NCBI GenBank assembly: GCA_964483325.1
Contig: CAZAAW010000005.1
Location: 1 to 64,000, forward strand
DNA length: 64,000 nt
Source: CAZAAW01 sp964483325
Lineage (GTDB): Bacteria > Pseudomonadota > Alphaproteobacteria > Rhizobiales > Kaistiaceae
Direction of reading: 5' to 3'
The notes under the pieces were generated by a model, which was not told the origin of the DNA, made no database searches, and saw only the letters and a program-made list of their open reading frames with translations. The translations under genes were made by a program, and so were the position numbers. Of the stretch, positions 41,802 through 50,498 are shown piece by piece. Position 1 is the stretch's first letter. Every line of letters starts with the position of its first letter.

Positions 41802-42775
41802 TAACGCCAGCGATTATGCAGCCAGAGCCACTGCTCCGGGTGCTCGCGCACCCAGCCCTCGACGACGCCGGTGATCATCGCCGTCGCCGGCACGACGTCG
41901 ATCTTGCCCTCTGCGTCGCGCGGCAGGTCGAGCGCCGGCGTCATTTCCAGCGTGAAGCCGCCATCCGGCAGGCGGATGGCGCGGGCGCCGTGCACCGGGC
42001 AGTCGAACTGGCGGGCGAGGCGGGCGACGATCGGGTTGGTCGGCGCCGGGCGGCCGAAGAACGGCACGCGCGGCCCGTTGGTCAGAGCCTGGTCGACAAG
42101 CATGCCGAGATGCTCGCCCCGCTCCAGCGCCGCCGCCACCTCGACCATGGCGCCCGGGCGCGACGGGATGAAGCGGCCGAGGCCGGCGCGCCAGCCCATC
42201 AGCGCGTCGTTGATGTAGGGATTGGTCGGTGCCCGGTAGAGCGCCACAAGCGGCAGCCCGCCGACCGCCGAGGCGACGGCCAGCAGCTCCCAATTGGCGA
42301 GATGCGCCGTGAAGATGATGCCCGGCCTGCCGTCCTCGCGCAGCGCGTCGAAATGCTCCTCGCCGGTCCAGCTGGCGTTGAAGCGCCTGGCGAAGCCGGC
42401 CCGGCCGCCCTCGAAGGCCTGCTGCAGATAGGCATATTCGGCGCCGGTGCGGGCGAGATTGTCCCAGACGCCGTCGAGGATCGCCTTCCGCTCTTGCTCG
42501 CTCTTCTCCGGGAAGGCGAAGGCGAGGTTGCGCAGCGCCAGCCGGCTCTCGCCGATGAACGGGCCGATGCGGCGGGCGGTGAAGCTGGCAATGGCGCCGG
42601 AGCCGCGCGGGCCGAGGCCGCGCAGCAGCGCGAAGGCGCCGCGCACGCCGAGGCCGGCGGCCTTCTGCATCACCGGCGTGCGCACCAGCCGGCCGGCCAG
42701 CGAGCGCTTCCTGCCCTTGCCCCTGCGCGGTTTCGGCGCCGGCAGCGGTTCGTCGCCGTCCTCGATGGCCGTCAC
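41801..42775 (-). CDS. lpxXL: Very-long-chain acyltransferase of lipid A (LpxXL-like)
   Basis: 324 residues. It belongs to the LpxL/HtrB lysophospholipid acyltransferase family, with catalytic His in TAHLANWELLA and the phosphate-binding part PGAMVEVAAAL, ending EQWLWLHNRWR. As the last gene of an acpXL cluster it should transfer the 27-hydroxyoctacosanoate-type chain from AcpXL to lipid A at the inner membrane. The start overlaps the adh gene. The stop lies at the edge of a dispersed repeat. Confidence 0.9.
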   Translation of the reverse strand: MTAIEDGDEPLPAPKPRRGKGRKRSLAGRLVRTPVMQKAAGLGVRGAFALLRGLGPRGSGAIASFTARRIGPFIGESRLALRNLAFAFPEKSEQERKAILDGVWDNLARTGAEYAYLQQAFEGGRAGFARRFNASWTGEEHFDALREDGRPGIIFTAHLANWELLAVASAVGGLPLVALYRAPTNPYINDALMGWRAGLGRFIPSRPGAMVEVAAALERGEHLGMLVDQALTNGPRVPFFGRPAPTNPIVARLARQFDCPVHGARAIRLPDGGFTLEMTPALDLPRDAEGKIDVVPATAMITGVVEGWVREHPEQWLWLHNRWR

Positions 42776-43797
42776 AGCGTCACCAGGATCTTGCCGATCA
42801 CCTTGCGGCTTTCCATGCGGGCGAGGGCGCTGTCGATCGCGTCGAGGGTGATCTCGCTGTCGATCACCGGCCTGGCGACGCCGGCGCCGATCTTGTCGAG
42901 CGACTGCGCGACATTGGCGATGCTGCAGCCGAAGCTGCCGATGATGCGCTGCTGGCGCTGGAAGAGCTGGTAGAGATTGGTCTCGGCCGAGACGCCGGTG
43001 GTCGAGCCGCAGGTGACGAGCGTGCCGCCCGGCGTCAGCGAGAACAGGCTGCCGGCCCAGGTGTCGACGCCGACATGCTCGAAGACGACATCGACGCCGC
43101 GCTTCTTCGTCAGCTTGCGCACGACGCCCTCGAAGCGCTCGGTGCGGTAATTAATGACATGATCGGCGCCGAGCGCCTCGACCGCCGGGATCTTTTCATC
43201 GCTGCCGACGGTGGTGATCACCGTCGCGCCGACGGCCTTGGCGAGCTGGATCGCCGCCGTGCCGATGCCGCTGGCGCCGGCCTGGATCAGGATCGTCTGG
43301 CCGGCCTCCAGCCTGGCGTTGTCGAACAGCATGTGCTGCACGGTGCCGAAGGTGATCGGCGTGCAGGCGGCGTCGCGGACGCTGACGCCCTCCGGCGCTG
43401 CCACGGCCTGGCGCGCCGGCAGGTTGATCAGCTCCTGCGCCATGCCGTCGACATGGAAGCCGCGGATGCCCTGGACGTTCTCGCAGAGATTGTCGCGGCC
43501 GGCCTGGCAGTGCCGGCAGGTGCCGCAGGTATTGGCGCCATAGATCGCCACCACGCGGCCGAGCGCTAGCCCGGTGACGCCGGCGCCGATCGCGGCAATC
43601 GTGCCGGCCGCCTCGGCGCCGACCACCAGCGGCAGCTGGCGCTTGGCGAAGGCCATGCCGCGCCAGCCCCAGACGTCGATATGGTTGAGCGCCACGGCGC
43701 CGATGCGCACCTGCACCTCGCCCGGGCCGGGCGGCGGCGGCGGCGGCCGGTCGGCTACCACCAGCTCGCGATTGCTCACCAGTTGCAGGGCGCGCAT
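42772..43797 (-). CDS. Zinc-type alcohol dehydrogenase of the VLCFA cluster
   Basis: 341 residues. Medium-chain dehydrogenase with the structural-zinc cluster CGTCRHCQAGRDNLC and a Rossmann fold QAGASGIGTAAIQLAKAVGA. This gene (adh2XL in rhizobia) is always found between fabF1XL-type genes and lpxXL; its exact reaction in chain synthesis is not established. ATGA-type overlap with lpxXL supports one operon. Confidence 0.9.
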   Translation of the reverse strand: MRALQLVSNRELVVADRPPPPPPGPGEVQVRIGAVALNHIDVWGWRGMAFAKRQLPLVVGAEAAGTIAAIGAGVTGLALGRVVAIYGANTCGTCRHCQAGRDNLCENVQGIRGFHVDGMAQELINLPARQAVAAPEGVSVRDAACTPITFGTVQHMLFDNARLEAGQTILIQAGASGIGTAAIQLAKAVGATVITTVGSDEKIPAVEALGADHVINYRTERFEGVVRKLTKKRGVDVVFEHVGVDTWAGSLFSLTPGGTLVTCGSTTGVSAETNLYQLFQRQQRIIGSFGCSIANVAQSLDKIGAGVARPVIDSEITLDAIDSALARMESRKVIGKILVTL

Positions 43798-43843
43798 GAA
43801 CCTTCGGAAGGCTGGAGGGACGGCACCGTCGGGCGGCCGGCTG

Positions 43844-45127
43844 TCAGGCCGGCTCTGCCGCGACGATCAGGCAGACATTCTGTCCGCCGAAGCCGAAGGA
43901 ATTGGACAGCGCCATGCCGACCTCGGCATCGCGCGCCACATTGGGCACGACGTCGAGATCGAGGGCCGGATCGGGGACGTTGAAATTGATCGTCGGCGGC
44001 ATGCGCCCGGTGCGGATCGTCTGCACCGTGAACACCGCCTCGATGGCGCCGGCGGCGGTCAGCGTATGGCCGATCATCGACTTGTTGGAGCTGATCGGCG
44101 TCGCCTTCAGCGTCTCGCCGAACACCGCCTCCAGCGACATCGCTTCCATCTTGTCGTTTTCTGGCGTGCCGGTGCCGTGGGCGTTGATGTAATCGACCGC
44201 CTCGAAGCTGATGCCGGCATCATCGAGCGCATTGCGGATGGCGCCGATCACCGGCGAGCCGTCCGGCTTGGAGCGGGTGCGGTGGAAGTCGTCGGCCTTC
44301 TCGCCGGAGCCGCGCATCACGGCGAGGATCTCGGCGCCGCGCGCCACGGCGGCGTCATAATCCTCCAGCACCAGCGCCGCGGCGCCTTCGCCCATGACGA
44401 AGCCGTCGCGGTTCTTGGAGAAGGGCTTCGACGCCTTCTCCGGCTCGGCATTGGCGGTCGACAGCGTCGACAGCAGCGAGAAGCGGATCAGCGCCTCGGC
44501 CTGCACCGAGCCGTCGGTGGCGACGACAAGCGCCGCGTCGGTTTCGCCGCGCCGCACCGCCTCGATGCCGAGCTGGATCGCCGTGGCGCCGGAGGCACAG
44601 GCGGTCGACAGCGAGATCGGCAGGCCGCGCGTCCCGAACCTGTCGGCGATGCGCTCGGCGACGCGGGCGAACAGCGTCGTCTCCCAGGTGTCGAGATCGT
44701 TATTGGCCCGTGCCGCCTCGATTAGCCGGGCGATCGGCGCCGCTTCGGAGGACGCCGCCTTGCCGTAGATGTCGAGGCGCGAGCGCCAGGCGAGCTCGAC
44801 CGGCGGCACCGCCATGAACAGCGGGCCGGGGAAGTCGCCTCTGCCGCCGATGCCGGACATCGTCACCGCCTCCTCGGCGGCGATGGCGGCGAGCCGCTCC
44901 GACAGGACCGGCGCCAGCATCGGCTCGATGTCGAGATAGTCGACGGTGCCGGCGATGGTCGTCCGGAGATGCTCGGTCGAGAAGCGGCTGATGCGGTGGA
45001 TGCCGGACTTGCCTGCCGTCAGCGCTGCCCAGTTGTCGGCGATGCCCTGGCCCAGCGACGTCACCACGCCGATGCCGGTGACGGCGACGATCGGCCGGTT
45101 GCGATGATCGCGCAGGGGCTGACTCAT
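43844..45127 (-). CDS. Beta-ketoacyl-ACP synthase of the VLCFA cluster (active-site complete)
   Basis: 427 residues. FabF-type condensing enzyme with the full triad: Cys in STACASG, His in NAHGTGTPEND and His in KSMIGHTLTAAGA. It extends acyl chains on AcpXL toward C28. In rhizobial nomenclature it corresponds to one of fabF1XL/fabF2XL. The neighbouring paralogue lacks all three residues, so this is the only catalytic partner of the pair. Confidence 0.92.
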   Translation of the reverse strand: MSQPLRDHRNRPIVAVTGIGVVTSLGQGIADNWAALTAGKSGIHRISRFSTEHLRTTIAGTVDYLDIEPMLAPVLSERLAAIAAEEAVTMSGIGGRGDFPGPLFMAVPPVELAWRSRLDIYGKAASSEAAPIARLIEAARANNDLDTWETTLFARVAERIADRFGTRGLPISLSTACASGATAIQLGIEAVRRGETDAALVVATDGSVQAEALIRFSLLSTLSTANAEPEKASKPFSKNRDGFVMGEGAAALVLEDYDAAVARGAEILAVMRGSGEKADDFHRTRSKPDGSPVIGAIRNALDDAGISFEAVDYINAHGTGTPENDKMEAMSLEAVFGETLKATPISSNKSMIGHTLTAAGAIEAVFTVQTIRTGRMPPTINFNVPDPALDLDVVPNVARDAEVGMALSNSFGFGGQNVCLIVAAEPA

Positions 45128-45139
45128 CTTCCTCTCCTG

Positions 45140-46339
45140 TCAGGCGACCGGTTCGACGATGCCCATGCCTTCGCCGCGGTAAAGGCTCCAGCAAGTGACG
45201 ATGATGGCGTCGGGCGTGCCGGCATAAGGCTGCTCGAAGCCGGTCTCGTCGGCGGGACGGTAGAACCCTTTGTGGCGCACGGCCAGCGCCGCCAGGCCCA
45301 CCAGCAGGGGAAAGATCGGCTCCCGGCACGAGCCGAGCAGGCTGAGCGGCGCCCGCACCGCCTCGATGGCGCCGCCGGCAAGCAGCCCCGCCAGGAACCG
45401 CTGCTCCTCGCTCGTGGCGGCGCGGTCGCCGCTGGCACCGGACAGCACGACCGGCTTGTGACCGTCGCGCAGCCGCTCGAACTGGCGCTGCGCATTGGCG
45501 GTGGCCTGGCCCGGCTCGCGGCGGCAGCGGTCGCTCAGCACCTCGCCGAGGCGGGCATAGGGCGCCCTGCCGCGCGCCTTGGCATGCTCTTCCGATTCCA
45601 GCACCAGGAAGGCGCCGACCGAGCCGAAGCACAGCCCGCCGCCGGCGGCGCCGCGCGCCCAGACCGAGCCGGGTTCGCCGCGCCACAGCCGGCCGCCGAT
45701 ATTGCCGTCGACGAAGACGTCGTAGCGGTCGGCGTTGAAGGAGCCGCCGACCAGGCAGACGTCGCTCTGGCCGGAGCGGATGCGGCGCACGGCGATCTCG
45801 ACGGCGCTGACGCCGGCCGCCTCCTCGCCCATGAAGGTGCGCGACGAGCCGGTCACCTTGTGGACGATGGAGATATTGCCGGCGAGGAGGTTGGAGAGCT
45901 GCGCCAGGAAGAGCGTCGGCCGGAGGTCGTTGGTGAGGCGCTGGTTGAGGAAGGCCTGCGGATCGGGCGCCGCGCCGATGCCGGCGAGAATGGCGCCGTC
46001 GACCTCGTTGTCGCGCTCGCCGCCGCCGGCGGCGACGATCATGTCGGCGCGCGACAGGATGTCGGCGTCGCCGGCGATCCCGGCATCGGCGAGCGCCAGG
46101 CCGGCGGCATAGGTGCCGATGCGCTGCCACGGCTCCATCTGGCGCTGGTCGCTCTTGCGCGGGATCTGCTTGTCGAGATCGACCGGCGCCAGCGGGTGGA
46201 TGGCGAAGGGCGCATATTTGTCGCGATCGAGCACCGGCCGCGGCTGCGGCTCGACCGCCATCGCCTGCCAGTGTGCGTCGGGCCCCTCACCGAGGCAGGA
46301 GACGAGGCCGAGGCCGGTAATCCAGACGTCGCGTGTCAT
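45140..46339 (-). CDS. Beta-ketoacyl synthase-like protein lacking catalytic residues
   Basis: 399 residues with ketosynthase-like N terminus (VWITGLGLVSCLG). Where the nucleophile Cys belongs, the sequence reads KVTGSSRTFMGEEAAG (residues 161-176). No HGTGT motif is present, and the second His region reads LLGSCREPIFPLL. It is thus probably non-catalytic. Position 12 nt before the active synthase suggests a heterodimer, as in type II polyketide ketosynthase/chain-length-factor pairs. The symbol fabF1XL or fabF2XL is not assigned because I cannot fix which. Confidence 0.88.
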   Translation of the reverse strand: MTRDVWITGLGLVSCLGEGPDAHWQAMAVEPQPRPVLDRDKYAPFAIHPLAPVDLDKQIPRKSDQRQMEPWQRIGTYAAGLALADAGIAGDADILSRADMIVAAGGGERDNEVDGAILAGIGAAPDPQAFLNQRLTNDLRPTLFLAQLSNLLAGNISIVHKVTGSSRTFMGEEAAGVSAVEIAVRRIRSGQSDVCLVGGSFNADRYDVFVDGNIGGRLWRGEPGSVWARGAAGGGLCFGSVGAFLVLESEEHAKARGRAPYARLGEVLSDRCRREPGQATANAQRQFERLRDGHKPVVLSGASGDRAATSEEQRFLAGLLAGGAIEAVRAPLSLLGSCREPIFPLLVGLAALAVRHKGFYRPADETGFEQPYAGTPDAIIVTCWSLYRGEGMGIVEPVA

Positions 46340-46356
46340 TCTCTATCCGCGCCGGC

Positions 46357-46824
46357 TCAGGCCGTCTGCCGGGTCAGCAGGCCGATGCGCTCCACCTGCG
46401 CCCGCATATTGGCCTCCAGCTCGGCGGCCGGAAAGTCCACCGTGCGCAGCGTCAGCTCGCTGTCGCAGACCGGCTGGCCGTCCATCGCCAGCCGCGCCGC
46501 CGTGACGGCGAAGCCGGAACCCTGGTGCACCAGCGACGCGAAGGCTTCCAGCCGCGAACCGGGGGGGACGAAGCGGCGGAACTTGGCCTTGCGGACGCCG
46601 GCGAAGAACGGCATCTGCGCGAAGCCGTTGAGGCCGAGGATGAGATAGCCCGAGGCCTGCGCCATGGTCTCCAGCAGCAGCACGCCGGGCATGATCGGGT
46701 AGCCGGGGAAGTGTCCCTCGAAGACCGGGCTTTCGACCGGCACCGTCGACTGGGCGTGCAGAGTGCCGCTGCCGGCGTCGAAGGCCAGCACCCGATCGAT
46801 CATCTGGAAGTATTCGAGCCGCAT
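46357..46824 (-). CDS. 3-hydroxyacyl-ACP dehydratase of the VLCFA cluster (FabZ-like)
   Basis: 155 residues, single hot-dog fold. The catalytic His is in FEGHFPGYPIMPG and the acidic residue in LLLETMAQASGY. It removes water from 3-hydroxyacyl-AcpXL during very-long-chain elongation. Called fabZXL in rhizobia. It starts 7 nt after the acpXL stop. Confidence 0.92.
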   Translation of the reverse strand: MRLEYFQMIDRVLAFDAGSGTLHAQSTVPVESPVFEGHFPGYPIMPGVLLLETMAQASGYLILGLNGFAQMPFFAGVRKAKFRRFVPPGSRLEAFASLVHQGSGFAVTAARLAMDGQPVCDSELTLRTVDFPAAELEANMRAQVERIGLLTRQTA

Positions 46825-46831
46825 CCTGCGG

Positions 46832-47113
46832 TCAGGCGTTCTTGGCGGCGACCAGCTCGTCGATACGGGCGCACAGGTTCTTCAGGACGAAATAGTCATC
46901 CACCGAGGCCCGTCCTTCATTGACTTCCTGCGTCCACGCTTCGAGCGGGATCTTGATGCCGAATTTCTTGTCGAGAGCAAAGACGATGTCGAGAAAATCG
47001 AGGCTGTCGATGCCGAGATCATCCATGGCGTGCGCTTCCGGAGTGATCTTCTCCGGCGGGACCTCGCTCGTCTCGGCGATGACCTGTTTGACGGTTTCGA
47101 AAGTGGAGGACAT
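46832..47113 (-). CDS. acpXL: Acyl carrier protein AcpXL
   Basis: 93 residues from the ATG at 47113. The phosphopantetheine Ser is in DLGIDSLDFLDIVFALDKKFGI, and it begins STFETVKQVIAETSEVPPEKI. It is longer and basic at its end compared with housekeeping AcpP, as AcpXL is. It carries the very-long-chain acyl group to lipid A. It is the first gene of the six-gene minus-strand cluster. Confidence 0.95.
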   Translation of the reverse strand: MSSTFETVKQVIAETSEVPPEKITPEAHAMDDLGIDSLDFLDIVFALDKKFGIKIPLEAWTQEVNEGRASVDDYFVLKNLCARIDELVAAKNA

Positions 47114-47458
47114 AGGCCGTGGATGTTCCCGTTCTGTTAGCAAGGCGCGGCAGGACTGCGGCAGCAACTCTCATGGGGCTGCACGGCACGTGCCGCCGGA
47201 AGACAGCAGAGCGATCTTGCCGCACCGGCGACCCGGCCAATCACCCGGCGCCGGCCGTACAACCGCCATCGGCCGTCCCCGCCCGGAAATGGCTTTCCGT
47301 TCGATGCGCCGGCCCCCAACCGCCCCAATACGCGTTTGCCGCGTCCGTGTCCACCGCGGCGAAAACGCGGCCGGCCGGCGCGACAGGCCGCCATTGCGCT
47401 GCCTGGCACAGCGCTCCATCATGCCGGCCCGCCAGCCGAGCCGAGGGCGCGCCTGACC
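47114..47458. other. 345-bp divergent intergenic region
   Basis: It separates acpXL (minus) from the plus-strand membrane protein. It contains one 10-bp palindrome GGCACGTGCC (47185-47194). Otherwise I see only GC-rich sequence and no further gene. The true start of the downstream gene could lie within its end. Confidence 0.55.
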
Positions 47459-48499
47459 TTGTCCGATCCGCAGATACCCCCCGGCCGCGCCCCGCGCCTC
47501 GCCGCGATCGACATTGCCCGCGGCGTCGCCATCCTGGCGATGGTTGTCTACCACTTCACCTGGGACCTCGCCCTCTTCCGCATCGTCACCGTCGATCCGG
47601 TCGCCGATCCCGGCTGGCGTTTCCTGGCGCGAGCGACGGCGAGTTCGTTCCTCTTCCTTGTCGGCGTCGGGCTGGTGCTGGCGCATCGCCGCGCCATCCG
47701 CTGGTCGGCCTTCTGGCGCCGCTTTGCGGTCATCGCCGCGGCGGCGGCTGCGGTGAGCATTGCGACCTATCTCGTCTTCGGCGACGAGTTCGTCCGCTTC
47801 GGCATCCTGCACAATATCGCCCTCGCCAGCCTTGTCGGCATCGGCTTCGTGGTCCTGCCCTGGTGGCTGACCGCGCTGGCCGGCATCGCTGTCTACCTGG
47901 CGCCCGCCTATCTCGCCGCGCCGTTCTTCAATCATGTCGGCTGGATCTGGCTCGGCCTTTCCACCGAGGTGCCGGACTCGGTGGATTACGTGCCGCTGCT
48001 GCCCTGGCTGTCGGCGGTGCTGTTCGGCATCGCCGCGGCGCGGCTCGGCCTGGCGCTCGGCGCCGACCGCTGGCTGGCGCGCTGGCAGCCGAAGGATGTC
48101 GCGGCGCGCGTCTTCGGCATCGCCGGCCGCTGGAGCCTGGCGATCTATCTTGTCCACCAGCCGCTGCTGTTCGGCATCGTCTGGCTGCTGTCGCTGGCGG
48201 TGCCGGCTTCGCCGACCGAGGACGATCCCAATGTGGCGGCGGCGATCGCCAGCTTCGCGCAGGTCTGCCAGTCGAGCTGCGTCGCCAATGGCGGCCTGCC
48301 GGCAACCTGTCAGTCGACCTGCGGCTGCATCCTCGGCGGCCTGCGCGACCAGGGCCTGCTGATCGACGCCGTGCGCCGTAACGACCCCGGCAAGACCGGC
48401 GCTATCGAGGAAATCCAGAACGCCTGCATCGCCAATGCGCCGCGCAGCATGGAGCCCGATTTCGACCCGGGCCCGGCCGAGGCGCCGGCCCCCTTGTAG
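47459..48499 (+). CDS. DUF1624-like acyltransferase membrane protein with Cys-rich tail
   Basis: About 346 residues from a probable TTG at 47459 (GAGGG 11 nt upstream; start not certain). The opening LAAIDIARGVAILAMVVYHFTWDL is typical of DUF1624/heparan-N-acetyltransferase-like proteins. About eight membrane helices end with WSLAIYLVHQPLLFG. A polar C-terminal tail (about 265-346) has eight Cys, including CQSSC, CQSTCGC and NAC. The likely job is transmembrane acylation of an envelope sugar. Target unknown. Confidence 0.82.
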   Translation: MSDPQIPPGRAPRLAAIDIARGVAILAMVVYHFTWDLALFRIVTVDPVADPGWRFLARATASSFLFLVGVGLVLAHRRAIRWSAFWRRFAVIAAAAAAVSIATYLVFGDEFVRFGILHNIALASLVGIGFVVLPWWLTALAGIAVYLAPAYLAAPFFNHVGWIWLGLSTEVPDSVDYVPLLPWLSAVLFGIAAARLGLALGADRWLARWQPKDVAARVFGIAGRWSLAIYLVHQPLLFGIVWLLSLAVPASPTEDDPNVAAAIASFAQVCQSSCVANGGLPATCQSTCGCILGGLRDQGLLIDAVRRNDPGKTGAIEEIQNACIANAPRSMEPDFDPGPAEAPAPL

Positions 48500-48587
48500 G
48501 GTGGGCATGCGCGAAGCGCTTGCCCACGCGGTTATGCGGCGGTGCGAGGACGACAGCGTGGGCAAGGCTTCGCCATGCCCACCCTAC
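48496..48587. repeat. Dispersed palindromic repeat, copy 2
   Basis: GTAGGGTGGGCA opens and TGCCCACCCTAC closes the element. Positions 48556-48587 are identical to 28544-28575. It starts 4 bp inside the end of the upstream gene and occupies the space between convergent genes. Confidence 0.85.
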
Positions 48588-48594
48588 CGGCTCC

Positions 48595-49098
48595 CTAGCC
48601 TTCCTTGTGCAACGTGACCTCGCCGCGATGCAGCCAGGCGCGGCCGAGGCGGCCTTCGCGGTGGAGCTGCGCCCGCACCGCGTGATAGCGCCGCTCGAGC
48701 TCATCGAGGCTGGCGAAGGTCTCGTAGCCGCCGGCAAGATCGCCCGACGTGCCCCAGAAGAGATCGCCGCGCGGCGGGTCCTGCCAGTCCTGCCAGGTGC
48801 CGATCAGCGCCACCCTGTAGCTGTTGCCCTTGATGGAGCCGAGTACGTTTCGCCGCGGATCGGCCTCCGGCCGGTACCAGACGAGGCTTCCCGTCACCGG
48901 ATCGTCGAGGCAGAGGCGGCCGCAGTTCCAGCACTGGCGGACGGGCCGCATCGCCGCCGCCCGCGTTTCGACGAGCTCGGCCGTCCCGGTCTGCTCGGTG
49001 ATGGCGGCATAGTCCTGGTCGGCCAGCAGCCAGGCCTTGTCGGGGAGGGCGTCGCCGGCATCGCTGATCGTCTCGCCGCACAGGCAGGTGATCTTCAT
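48595..49098 (-). CDS. Zinc-ribbon-like protein of unknown function
   Basis: 167 residues from the ATG at 49098, which overlaps the nth stop (ATGA). The N terminus KITCLCGETISDAG and the internal CWNCGRLCLDD give two Cys pairs suited to one zinc site. The rest is mixed, with WYRPEADPRRN and LFWGTSGDLAGGYETFASLDELERRYHAV. Coupling to nth suggests coexpression, but I see no DNA-repair motif and do not recognise the family. Confidence 0.75.
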   Translation of the reverse strand: MKITCLCGETISDAGDALPDKAWLLADQDYAAITEQTGTAELVETRAAAMRPVRQCWNCGRLCLDDPVTGSLVWYRPEADPRRNVLGSIKGNSYRVALIGTWQDWQDPPRGDLFWGTSGDLAGGYETFASLDELERRYHAVRAQLHREGRLGRAWLHRGEVTLHKEG

Positions 49099-49859
49099 GC
49101 CCTGGTTCCGGCCGGCGGCGTCTTGTCGGGATAGCGGCAGATATCGGCGATCAGGCAATGCGGGCAGTCGGGCCGGCGGGCGGTGCAGACATAGCGGCCG
49201 TGCAGGATCAGCCAGTGATGGGCGTGCACCTTGTATTCGGCCGGCACGACGCGGTTGAGCACCGCCTCGACCGCCGCGGGGTCCTTGCCGGGCGCCAGCC
49301 CGGTGCGGTTGCCGACCCGGAAGAGATGCGTGTCGACGGCGATTGTCGGCTCGCCGAAGGCGGTGTTGAGGACGACATTGGCGGTCTTGCGGCCGACGCC
49401 GGGCAGTGCCTCCAGCGCCTCGCGCTGGCGCGGCACCTCGCCGCCATGCCGGTCGATGAGCTGCTGCGACAGGGCGATGACGTTCTTCGCCTTGTTGCGG
49501 TAGAGGCCGATGGTGCGGATCGCGGCGGCGACGCCCGCTTCGCCCAGCGCCACCATCTTCGCCGGCGTATCCGCCTTGGCGAAGAGGCCGCGCGTCGCCT
49601 TGTTGACGCCGGCATCCGTCGCCTGCGCCGACAGGACCACCGCCACCAGCAGCGTGTACGGATTGACGTATTCGAGCTCGCCCTTCGGCTCTGGATTGGC
49701 GGCGGCGAAGCGGCGGAAAATCTCGGCGATCTCGATCCGGCTGAGGCGGCTGCGGACGGCGGCGCGACGCGGCCGCTGCGGCGGCGCCGGCGCAGCCTTC
49801 CGTCGTGCCGCCGCGCCGGCGGCGCTGCGCCGTCCCGGCAGCCCCTTTGAATCGTCCAT
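49095..49859 (-). CDS. nth: Endonuclease III
   Basis: 254 residues from the ATG at 49859 (GAGAG just upstream); an ATG at 49883 is possible. The helix-hairpin-helix LPGVGRKTANVVL has the catalytic Lys, and VDTHLFRV has the catalytic Asp. The 4Fe-4S ligands are CTARRPDCPHCLIADIC (C-X6-C-X2-C-X5-C). It removes oxidised pyrimidines. A basic Ala/Arg-rich extension of about 40 residues precedes the catalytic domain. It is divergent from the DUF2244 gene. Confidence 0.96.
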   Translation of the reverse strand: MDDSKGLPGRRSAAGAAARRKAAPAPPQRPRRAAVRSRLSRIEIAEIFRRFAAANPEPKGELEYVNPYTLLVAVVLSAQATDAGVNKATRGLFAKADTPAKMVALGEAGVAAAIRTIGLYRNKAKNVIALSQQLIDRHGGEVPRQREALEALPGVGRKTANVVLNTAFGEPTIAVDTHLFRVGNRTGLAPGKDPAAVEAVLNRVVPAEYKVHAHHWLILHGRYVCTARRPDCPHCLIADICRYPDKTPPAGTRA

Positions 49860-49881
49860 AAGCTCTCTATACTGAAGCGTC

Positions 49882-50406
49882 ATGTCTTCCGACAACGCGG
49901 CCGCTCCGATCGACCGGCCTCTTTTTTCCGCCACCCTGACACCGCATCGCTCCCTGTCGCCGGCCGGGTTCCTGATCTTCATGGCCGTCGTCGGGGCGGG
50001 GTCGTTCTTTGCCGGGCTGAGCTTCCTCCTGCACGGCGCCTGGCCGGTCTTCGGCTTCTTCGGCCTCGACGTCGCGGCGGTCTATTTCGCCTTCCGGCTC
50101 AACTACCGTTCGGCGCGCGCTTATGAGGAGGTGGTCATGACCTATGACCGCCTGCTGGTGCGCCAGGTGGCGGCGAGCGGCCGCACGCGCGAATTCGCCT
50201 TCAACCCCTACTGGACGCGGCTGGTGGTGGACAAGCATCCGGAATGGGGCGTGACGCGGCTGGTGCTGGCGAGCCGCGGCCAGGAGCTGCAGATCGGCGC
50301 CTTCCTCAACCCCGACGACCGCGCCTCCTTCAACAAGGCGCTCAGCGCCGCCCTGGCGGCCGCCCGCCGCGGCGAGGGGCTGGAGACCGCCGGCGAAGCG
50401 GTCTGA
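49882..50406 (+). CDS. DUF2244 membrane protein
   Basis: 174 residues. Two membrane helices (about 28-48 and 52-70) are followed by a cytoplasmic domain with LNYRSARAYEEVVMTYDRLLV and WGVTRLVLASRGQELQIGAFL, as in DUF2244. Function is unknown. The nth / DUF2244 / alkyltransferase neighbourhood recurs in Hyphomicrobiales. Confidence 0.88.
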   Translation: MSSDNAAAPIDRPLFSATLTPHRSLSPAGFLIFMAVVGAGSFFAGLSFLLHGAWPVFGFFGLDVAAVYFAFRLNYRSARAYEEVVMTYDRLLVRQVAASGRTREFAFNPYWTRLVVDKHPEWGVTRLVLASRGQELQIGAFLNPDDRASFNKALSAALAAARRGEGLETAGEAV

Positions 50407-50498
50407 TCGCGCGGGACCAGCGCGCAAGAAACGGGTGGCCCCTCCAGCGCCATCGCCTACATGGAGGGCAACGTTTTTTGATCCGTGAGGAGACCCTC

